This document shows positions 10,633-18,371 of a stretch of DNA of 37,420 bases, one piece after another; the stretch's first letter is position 1, and each line of letters starts with the position of its first letter. This DNA comes from Clostridiaceae bacterium (GTDB taxonomy: Bacteria; Bacillota; Clostridia; Clostridiales; Clostridiaceae), in NCBI GenBank assembly GCA_029219285.1, contig JAQXTC010000254.1, positions 1-37,420 on the forward strand. Direction: 5' to 3'. The position numbers were made by a program, and so were the translations under genes. The notes below the pieces were generated by a model. The model made no database searches and had not been told where the DNA came from. It saw nothing but the letters and a program-made list of their open reading frames with translations.

Positions 10633-11496
10633 TTATTTTACTTTTTCAATATAATAATCTATTAATCCATAAATCCAGTCTCTTAAATTTGAAAACTCAA
10701 ATCCAATTTCCTTGGCTTTCTCAGTATTAATACTGTATTCATTCTCTCCATTATATGGTGCCACTTCTCCGTCTTCTACTAAAATTGCTTTCTTACCTGT
10801 TTTCTCTTCAACATAATCAATAATACTATTTAAAGAAATAGTACCACTGCTACATCCATTTATAGCACCTAAATATTCATTATCACACAAAAAAGCTAAA
10901 AATTTACCAGCATCACTTGAACTAATATAACCAAGTTCCCTATCCATATTATCAATATACATTGGTATTTCTTTTATCGTATGTTCAACATAAAATAATA
11001 ATCTTTCTGTATAATCATCTTTTCCTATTACGAAAGGGAATCTAACCATTGTAGATTTTTGATTTGTAAATTTATTTATTAATACACTTTCAGCTTGTCT
11101 TTTTCCTTCATCGTAAGAAAAATCTTTTCTTTCTCCCCATACAATAGTCTTTCCCTTAACCGAGAATTCTTCTTCTCTTGTATTAATATGTTTATCATAT
11201 ACTGCTGTAGTAGATACTAAAATGTACCTTTCACATTTTATTGATTCTAATGCACGAACAATATCATTTGAACAATATGCTATGTCATCATAAACTACAT
11301 CATATTGCTTCCCCATAAATTGCTTTACCATACTTTTATAATTCGTATGATCTACTATAAGTCTCTTTACTTTATTGCCAAAATCATCTTTCTTATTTCC
11401 TCTTGTTGCTATTGTTACATGGTGCCCTCTCTTAATTAGCGAAGCAACTAAATGTTTTCCAAAAAATCTTGTCCCACCTAAAACAAGTACTTCCAT
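10633..11496 (-). CDS. NAD(P)-dependent epimerase/dehydratase (extended SDR)
   Basis: 287 aa; MEVLVLGGTRFFGKHLVASLIKRGHHVTIATRG Rossmann motif; YILVSTTAVYD. Confidence 0.85.
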   Translation of the reverse strand: MEVLVLGGTRFFGKHLVASLIKRGHHVTIATRGNKKDDFGNKVKRLIVDHTNYKSMVKQFMGKQYDVVYDDIAYCSNDIVRALESIKCERYILVSTTAVYDKHINTREEEFSVKGKTIVWGERKDFSYDEGKRQAESVLINKFTNQKSTMVRFPFVIGKDDYTERLLFYVEHTIKEIPMYIDNMDRELGYISSSDAGKFLAFLCDNEYLGAINGCSSGTISLNSIIDYVEEKTGKKAILVEDGEVAPYNGENEYSINTEKAKEIGFEFSNLRDWIYGLIDYYIEKVK

Positions 11497-11663
11497 AACA
11501 ATCCCCCTTTAATAGTATATGTTTATCTTGTAAATAGTTTATACTATTTAGTTTATTATAATCTTTTATGTTATATTTGTTAATTAATGTAATATACTAT
11601 ATGTTGTAACCAGGCATTAAAACCTTACATTTAAACTCTATAACGCTATATTTATAAAAAAAA

Positions 11664-11698
11664 TAGCTTATATTGAATTTTCATTTCAATATAAGCTA
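11664..11698 (-). terminator. Terminator of the amylopullulanase gene
   Basis: 14-bp stem TAGCTTATATTGAA/TTCAATATAAGCTA; on minus followed by TTTTTTTT. Confidence 0.88.
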
Positions 11699-11722
11699 CT
11701 TTAAATTTATAATTTAGTTATA

Positions 11723-14700
11723 TTATCTTGCTTTTTTTCTAGACTTCTTAACCATAACAATAGTTCCTATGGCAGCCATCATAGACACCATTAATATAAC
11801 TATTTCTATTGTATTATTTTCATCTCCTGTTTTTTTGCTAGAAGTCTTAACAACCTTATTTGAATCTCCTTTAACATCTCTACCTTGAACATTAGTGTTA
11901 TTAACTTTTTGTACAACACTTGGGTCTTCAACATCATCATTAGGAGTTCCCTCAGCAACTTTTTCATTTAATACTACATAATCACTAAAATATTTCATTG
12001 TAAATGTAACTTTACCATCCTTAGCTTCAGAAGTATCTACAAGTTCAAGTTTTCCATCATTATTGATAGAGTATAGATATAAAGGTTGTCCATTATACTT
12101 ACCATCAACAGGCAATTCAACTTCTATTTCACTACCTAAATTACCATCCTTTAGATTAGTTGTAATATTTAAATTCTTAATTGAATTCAAGTCTTTTATT
12201 GCTCCATCGTTATCTATATCTCCACTAACATTTATAACTAAATTATTTAAGGCTTGGCTATCCATAACTTCTTTAAGCTTTGCTAAATCCTTAATAGTTA
12301 TTGTTATATCTCCTCTTTGAATAACAATCTTTAAATTCTTACCAGAATCAATTATCTTAGAAAGTATATTCTTACTTACACCTTCATTCATAGATGAAAT
12401 AACTATTGTATCTCCATCTTTAGCATTGTTAATTCTCTCTTCTATTGCTGCATCAGTTTCTGGTACTTGTCTATCTTTAACTATAGCCTCTTCGCTATAA
12501 GCATCACTCAATGCAGATGAATCAATATTTATATCCTTAACATTATCAACTAAAATAACACCATTTAATGCTGATATCTTAACTGTAATTTTTCCATCGG
12601 TAACTGTATAAGTTTCACTAGTATTTAGTATATTAGTTAGTTTTGTTCCATCTTCAATACCTGGTGTTGATAATGTTACTTCAATATCATTTTCTTGTCT
12701 ATTTGAAGCAACTAATATCTTATCATCAGCACTTATTCTGGAATAAGCCATAACATCATCAGCAAATTCATTTTGAACATCGCAAGGATTGACTTCACCT
12801 GTTCTTAATGCTTCGTATGAACTTCTTATAGCTGCAAGTTTAGCATACCATTCAACTAAGTCCTTATCACCTTTTCCCCATGTAAAGCCTCTTCTATTAT
12901 CTGGATCATCACATCCAACCATTCCAACTTCATCACCATAATAAATAGTTGGTGCTCCAACATAAGTCATTTGTAAAAATGGAATTAGCTTCATTTTCTT
13001 CTTAGCTAAATCACTTGCATCCTTAGCAAAACCTCTTTCTGACTTTCCATATCCATCAAGAGCTGATAATATTCTTTGAGTATCATGAGAATCTACTAAA
13101 TTCATCATTACCTGAAGAGCTTCCTTTGGATATTGTTCTCTCATTTTTTCAAGTTCTTTCATTGAGTCCTTAGCTGAAGTCTTAGTGCTATTATCATCTT
13201 CAACACCTCTTACATAGTTAAGAACCGCTCCTCTATATCTATAATTCATTACTGAATCATACATATCTCCAAGAAGATAACATGATGCATCTGTCCATAT
13301 TTCTCCTACAATTGCATCATCGCCTTCTTCTTTAACAGCCTTTCTAAATGCTCTCCAAGTTTCATCTGAAACTTCACTACCACAATCAAGTCTCCATCCA
13401 TCTGAACCCTGTTTTAGCCAATATCTGGTAGTAGAATCTTTTCCATCAATAAGCTCTTCTGCCCACGACTTAACATTATATTCTGATCCACCTAATGCTT
13501 GAATAACTGGCATTGAATCAAATCCGCTCCAGCCTTCATATTCATAATGATAAGAATCACCATCATCAGCAATCTTTTTATTGTTTATAATAAACCAATC
13601 TTTATAATGTAAATCTGTTATACCCTTATCTGCATAATCCTTTGTAACCTTAGCTTCTGCATCTTCTTGAGATAATCCATTGTTGTTCATTTCATCATAA
13701 ACCTTTGACCAATATTGATAAGCTCCAAGTGGTTTACCTTCTGTAACATATTTAGCATATCTATCAAAGTAAATTGAATCATCACATACATGATTATAAA
13801 CACCATCAAGAATTATATGCATTCCATTCTCATGTGCTGCCTTTGCTAGATTAACAAAGTCATCCATATTCCCTAGTTGTGGATCAACTTTATTATAATC
13901 AGTAGCATCATAACGATGGCTTGAAATAGATTGTTCTATTGGATTTAAATAAAGAACTGTAACACCTAAGGCTTTCAAGTATTTTACCTTATCTTCAATG
14001 CCTTTTAAATCTCCACCATATAAGTCATTAGACCAAGCTGTCATATCTCCTTTGTTTGCATTATCAGGATATTCGTATCCTTCTTTAAGAGCTAATTCAG
14101 GATCTTTAGGTAAAGCATACCAACTGCTTGAAAATTCATAAGGAGTTGTACCTCTTGCATACTTTTGCACATAATCATTACTTGAATCTCCATTGAAAAA
14201 TCTATCTGGATAAATTTGATAGATAACTGCATTTTTTAACCAATCTGGTGTCTTAAAGTCTTTAGTACATACATTAAATTCATAATTTTTAACTTCTCCT
14301 AAATTACCAATTGTGCCTTCACCAAAATATCCATCATCATCACCATAAGCTTTAACATCTGAACCATTTGACACAACAAAGTAATACGAATAAGTTCCTA
14401 TATTTTCTGGAGTATATGATACTGTCCACTTTTCATTTCCATCATCATAACTTCCACTCTTATTCATACTTAATACTTCAGTCCCCTTTGGAGTTCCAAC
14501 AACCATTTTAACTTCCTTAGCCATATCTTGTTTAACTTTAACATTAAAACTTATTGGATTTTCTACAGCCGAAGCACCATATGGAGTTTTGTAATCTTGT
14601 ATTCTAGAATCATAAAAAACTCCACTTGAATCTATTTTTTCAGTTGATAAATCATTAAAACAAATTCCAGTAATAGGATCATAAGAGAATGTTACTAGCT

Positions 14701-16534
14701 TATCCTCATCTAATGTAAGCTTGTCTATCTTGACAGTTTTATTTTCATCACCTTTAACAAGTAAAGATAGTTTATCATAAACACCTTTATTTAATTGAAC
14801 TTTAGCAGTATAAATACCATTAAGTTTTTCATCAGTTAGTTTACTTACTTCTTCACTACCGTTCATTAATGTAATGTCTTCTATTTTATAATCTAAATTA
14901 GTAACTACATTATGTGAATCATCATTATAATAAACGGTTAAATCCATATCATTTGGAATCACTATACTTATATTTGCACCTTTGAGAGCACCTTTAGCTC
15001 CATAGTTTTCAGGGTCCCATTTATAATTCATAGCAACCTTATATTCATATCTTCCTGCTTTAGCATTTTTAAATGTCTTTTTGTAATTACCATTACCAAC
15101 ATAATCAAGCTTTAAAGCCTTATCTGCTGGATTCCAAGCTCCAGTAGTTCCTTCTATTGCTAGTGAAATACTACCTGGTATAGTAACTATTCTTCCTTCA
15201 TACTTAGGAAAATCAAATAATGATTTATCTCCATCAACCTTTTCATTTAAAGGATCTTTAACTTCTTTTCCATCTACAATATACTTGTATTCAATAGTTT
15301 TTGCATCATCACCAACTCTTAATGTTGTTGACCAAACTCCATTTTCACCCTTTGTAAGAGGATTAGCATTTTTGCTCCATCCATTTATATTGCTAGATAA
15401 ATAAACCGAAGATGCATCTTCATTTTTGTAATTAAATGTAATAGTACCATTTTCATTTATTACTGGACCACTTGCTTCAACAACCTTAGTTTCAAATCCC
15501 AAAGCTTTTCTAACATCACTTAAATTATTTACTGAATCTATCATAGTACCATTTGATATATCTGCAATAAATACTACAGTCCTATCAGATGCTAAACTCA
15601 AAGCAATATTACCTGTACTTGGAATTCCTCCACCATCCCAGCTATAATTTACAATTCCCTTATAGTCGTAATCACCTTTTGATAACTTTAATGTGTACAT
15701 AACTTTTGAAGTATCAATTTTATACATATCAAAATTTTTATTTTCTACGCTCCAATTATCATCACCTAAATTTCTTACAGTTCCTATTAATGATACTGTT
15801 TTTAATAATTCGGGATTATTTATAGAATCTCCAACAATGTTTCCAAGATAATCAGAATAAATTGTTATTTGTTTTGTTCCTTCCTTAATAGTAACACTCT
15901 GATTACTTGTTATTTCTCCATTATCCCATGCACCATTATATGCAACCTTATATTCAAAGCTTCCTGCACTCTTTACATCAAAGGTTTTTTCGTACATTCC
16001 ACCACCAATATAATCTAAAGCAAAGTTGTCATCACTAGGATCCCAATCCTTACCACCTAAGCAAGCACTAATATTACCTGTAAGTATAGCCTTACTCTTA
16101 AACTGTTCAGGATTATTTATTGAATCATAAATCTTCTTGTTTTTATAATCAAACCTAAAAGTTACATCCTTGTCCTCCTTTACTCCTAGAATTATATTAT
16201 CTTGGCCACCATCTTTTCCATAGCTTTCATCCCAAGTACCATTCATTGCAATTTTATATTCATACTTATCATTTGCTTTTATCTTAAATGTCCCCTCATA
16301 TATGCCATTTTTGAATTCCTTTAATTTGCCTGCATAATTAGTAGGGTCCCAATCCTTACCTAAATCATTAACAGACATTAAATTACCAACTAATACTGCA
16401 TCTGCTTCAACATTAATTGAATCATCAGTAGTATCAGCTTTTACTTCTTTTATATTTACATTATTAATAAATGTAAAGAAAAATAGTATTAAAGTAATCC
16501 ACGATGTTGTTTTATAACATTTTTTATTCATCAT
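11723..16534 (-). CDS. Secreted multimodular GH13 amylopullulanase/alpha-amylase with a cell-surface anchor-like tail
   Basis: ORF track extends to 16642, but the likely start is ATGATGAATAAA at 16534 with SD aaaggagg. Signal peptide; four X25/pullulanase-type Ig-like repeats; CBM48-like segment; GH13 regions DGVYNHV, DGWRLDCGSE, VGEIWTDA, VDSHDTQR; C-terminal KKTGD + TM + KKSRKKAR. Confidence 0.93.
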   Translation of the reverse strand: MMNKKCYKTTSWITLILFFFTFINNVNIKEVKADTTDDSINVEADAVLVGNLMSVNDLGKDWDPTNYAGKLKEFKNGIYEGTFKIKANDKYEYKIAMNGTWDESYGKDGGQDNIILGVKEDKDVTFRFDYKNKKIYDSINNPEQFKSKAILTGNISACLGGKDWDPSDDNFALDYIGGGMYEKTFDVKSAGSFEYKVAYNGAWDNGEITSNQSVTIKEGTKQITIYSDYLGNIVGDSINNPELLKTVSLIGTVRNLGDDNWSVENKNFDMYKIDTSKVMYTLKLSKGDYDYKGIVNYSWDGGGIPSTGNIALSLASDRTVVFIADISNGTMIDSVNNLSDVRKALGFETKVVEASGPVINENGTITFNYKNEDASSVYLSSNINGWSKNANPLTKGENGVWSTTLRVGDDAKTIEYKYIVDGKEVKDPLNEKVDGDKSLFDFPKYEGRIVTIPGSISLAIEGTTGAWNPADKALKLDYVGNGNYKKTFKNAKAGRYEYKVAMNYKWDPENYGAKGALKGANISIVIPNDMDLTVYYNDDSHNVVTNLDYKIEDITLMNGSEEVSKLTDEKLNGIYTAKVQLNKGVYDKLSLLVKGDENKTVKIDKLTLDEDKLVTFSYDPITGICFNDLSTEKIDSSGVFYDSRIQDYKTPYGASAVENPISFNVKVKQDMAKEVKMVVGTPKGTEVLSMNKSGSYDDGNEKWTVSYTPENIGTYSYYFVVSNGSDVKAYGDDDGYFGEGTIGNLGEVKNYEFNVCTKDFKTPDWLKNAVIYQIYPDRFFNGDSSNDYVQKYARGTTPYEFSSSWYALPKDPELALKEGYEYPDNANKGDMTAWSNDLYGGDLKGIEDKVKYLKALGVTVLYLNPIEQSISSHRYDATDYNKVDPQLGNMDDFVNLAKAAHENGMHIILDGVYNHVCDDSIYFDRYAKYVTEGKPLGAYQYWSKVYDEMNNNGLSQEDAEAKVTKDYADKGITDLHYKDWFIINNKKIADDGDSYHYEYEGWSGFDSMPVIQALGGSEYNVKSWAEELIDGKDSTTRYWLKQGSDGWRLDCGSEVSDETWRAFRKAVKEEGDDAIVGEIWTDASCYLLGDMYDSVMNYRYRGAVLNYVRGVEDDNSTKTSAKDSMKELEKMREQYPKEALQVMMNLVDSHDTQRILSALDGYGKSERGFAKDASDLAKKKMKLIPFLQMTYVGAPTIYYGDEVGMVGCDDPDNRRGFTWGKGDKDLVEWYAKLAAIRSSYEALRTGEVNPCDVQNEFADDVMAYSRISADDKILVASNRQENDIEVTLSTPGIEDGTKLTNILNTSETYTVTDGKITVKISALNGVILVDNVKDINIDSSALSDAYSEEAIVKDRQVPETDAAIEERINNAKDGDTIVISSMNEGVSKNILSKIIDSGKNLKIVIQRGDITITIKDLAKLKEVMDSQALNNLVINVSGDIDNDGAIKDLNSIKNLNITTNLKDGNLGSEIEVELPVDGKYNGQPLYLYSINNDGKLELVDTSEAKDGKVTFTMKYFSDYVVLNEKVAEGTPNDDVEDPSVVQKVNNTNVQGRDVKGDSNKVVKTSSKKTGDENNTIEIVILMVSMMAAIGTIVMVKKSRKKAR

Positions 16535-16564
16535 TTTACCTCCTTTAAACCTTTGATAAAAAAT

Positions 16565-16595
16565 ATTATAGTCTATAACGTTTACATTTTTCCAT
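16565..16595 (-). promoter_or_regulatory. Probable promoter region of the amylopullulanase gene
   Basis: Minus TATAAT (16570-16565) with only a weak -35-like TGGAAA (about 16595-16590). Confidence 0.4.
16573..16586 (-). promoter_or_regulatory. Putative CcpA cre site
   Basis: Minus strand TGTAAACGTTATAG; 12/14 to TGWAARCGYTWNCW; upstream of a glycan-degrading enzyme and abutting its -10 box. Confidence 0.55.
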
Positions 16596-16624
16596 GTACA
16601 AACTGCACAAATATTAACAAAAAT

Positions 16625-16660
16625 GGATATAAAATAATCCATCTAGATTATTTTATATCC
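16625..16660 (-). terminator. Terminator of the hscC-like/J-TPR operon
   Basis: GGATATAAAATAATC-catcta-GATTATTTTATATCC, 15-bp perfect stem, just downstream of the Hsp70 stop. Confidence 0.8.
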
Positions 16661-16676
16661 TTAATATCAATTTTAG

Positions 16677-18371
16677 CTAAATCATTTCTTCAATATCTTC
16701 AAAAAAGTTTTTAATTTCCTTATATGTATGTTCTATTAACATTCTATCTTGACTATCTAATGCGTCTTCAAATTTTCTTAAACAAAGATCTATTCTTTCT
16801 CTTATTTCTCCAATATTCTCCTCATAAAGTCTTTCACCTCTTGCAAGTAAAAGTTTATTTTCCTCCCTATCTCTTGGATGAATTTTTAAGTCCTTTAGTT
16901 CTTCAAACCTTTGCTCCATTTCTTCCTGCGTCATAGAACCTTTATTTTTCTCAATAATTATCTTTTTCTTTTTATTAGTTGATACCACTTCTACCTCTAC
17001 TTCTAAAATAGAATTTATATCATAAGTATATGTAACATCTATTGCTTCTTCTCCAGCTGGCTTTCTTGGAACATCTATTATTATTTCACCTAATAATAAA
17101 TTATTTTTAGCAAATCTACTTTCACCTTGTAATACTTCTACACTAATTTTAGATTGTCTATCATATACTGTATATAATCTTTCTGTTCTGCTTACAGGAA
17201 TAACTGTATTTCGCTCTATTATTGGAAAAAAGTGACCTGATTCATAGTAATCCCCTTTCCTTTTTACTGATATATTGGTTCCAAGGGTATAAGGACAAAC
17301 ATCTGTTAAAACAATTTCTTTTATTAATTCATTTCTTTCTTTCATAGCTCCTTGAATAGCAGCACCAATTACCACTGCTTCATCAGGGTTAATATTAGTA
17401 TTAGGTAATCTTCCAAATAGTTTTCCAACAAAACTTCTAACAATAGATAACTTAGTTGCCCCACCTACTAAGATTATTTCATCAATTTCTTTAACTTTTA
17501 TTTCAGCATCTTTCAATGCTCTTTCTATGGGTTTTCTAATTTTGGCTAATAACAATTGACATGACTTTTCATATTCCTCAATAGTTATTTGACTCTCTAT
17601 TAATTTTTCATTAATCTTACATCTCATACTTACAGTTTTATTATTTAAAAATTGTAGTTTAGAAAACTCAGCTTGTTTCTTTATGATAGCTACTGTTTTT
17701 AAATCTAATTCATGAATATTAATATTATTTTTATTTACAAATAGATTAGCAAGAATATCAGTAAAATCTTCACCACCTAAAAAATTATCTCCAGCAACCG
17801 CTCTAACTTCCATAACATTCTTATATAATTCAAGTATTGATATATCAAAAGTACCTCCACCCAAATCAAAAACCAAAAATTTTGTATTTAATTTTTTATG
17901 ATGTAAACCGTAAGCAATGGATGCAGCTGTAGGTTCATTAATCATTCTTTCCACTTTTAATCCAGCAAGCTTTCCAGCTCTGACAGTAGCTTTTCGCTGA
18001 TCATCATTAAAATATGCTGGCACACTTATAACAGCTTCATTAATAGTTTGTCCCAAATATTTCTCTGCATCTTCTTTTAAAGAACGAAGTACAAATGAAG
18101 ATAATTCTTCTGATGAAAATTCTTTGCTACCTAATTTATATTTCTTTTCAGTTCCCATACTTCTTTTAAATACTTCAGCTGTAAAATTAGGATGAGTAAC
18201 AATTCTTTCTTTGGCAATTTTACCAACATATATTTCCTCTGTATCTTCATCTATACTTACTATAGATGGTGTTAAGTTTTCTCCTAATCTATTGGGTATT
18301 ACAACCACACCATTTTCACTAAAATAAGATACTAAGCTATTTGTCGTACCTAAGTCTATGCCAATAATCAT
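16677..18371 (-). CDS. hscC: HscC-type Hsp70 chaperone (second Hsp70 in the window)
   Basis: 564 aa; [69 protein letters not shown]; motifs match remembered E. coli HscC better than DnaK, with a short lid. Confidence 0.85.
   Translation of the reverse strand: MIIGIDLGTTNSLVSYFSENGVVVIPNRLGENLTPSIVSIDEDTEEIYVGKIAKERIVTHPNFTAEVFKRSMGTEKKYKLGSKEFSSEELSSFVLRSLKEDAEKYLGQTINEAVISVPAYFNDDQRKATVRAGKLAGLKVERMINEPTAASIAYGLHHKKLNTKFLVFDLGGGTFDISILELYKNVMEVRAVAGDNFLGGEDFTDILANLFVNKNNINIHELDLKTVAIIKKQAEFSKLQFLNNKTVSMRCKINEKLIESQITIEEYEKSCQLLLAKIRKPIERALKDAEIKVKEIDEIILVGGATKLSIVRSFVGKLFGRLPNTNINPDEAVVIGAAIQGAMKERNELIKEIVLTDVCPYTLGTNISVKRKGDYYESGHFFPIIERNTVIPVSRTERLYTVYDRQSKISVEVLQGESRFAKNNLLLGEIIIDVPRKPAGEEAIDVTYTYDINSILEVEVEVVSTNKKKKIIIEKNKGSMTQEEMEQRFEELKDLKIHPRDREENKLLLARGERLYEENIGEIRERIDLCLRKFEDALDSQDRMLIEHTYKEIKNFFEDIEEMI

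Noticed and set aside
12063-12320. 85-aa plus-strand ORF
   Set aside because: Antisense to the amylopullulanase C-terminal region; same composition artefact.
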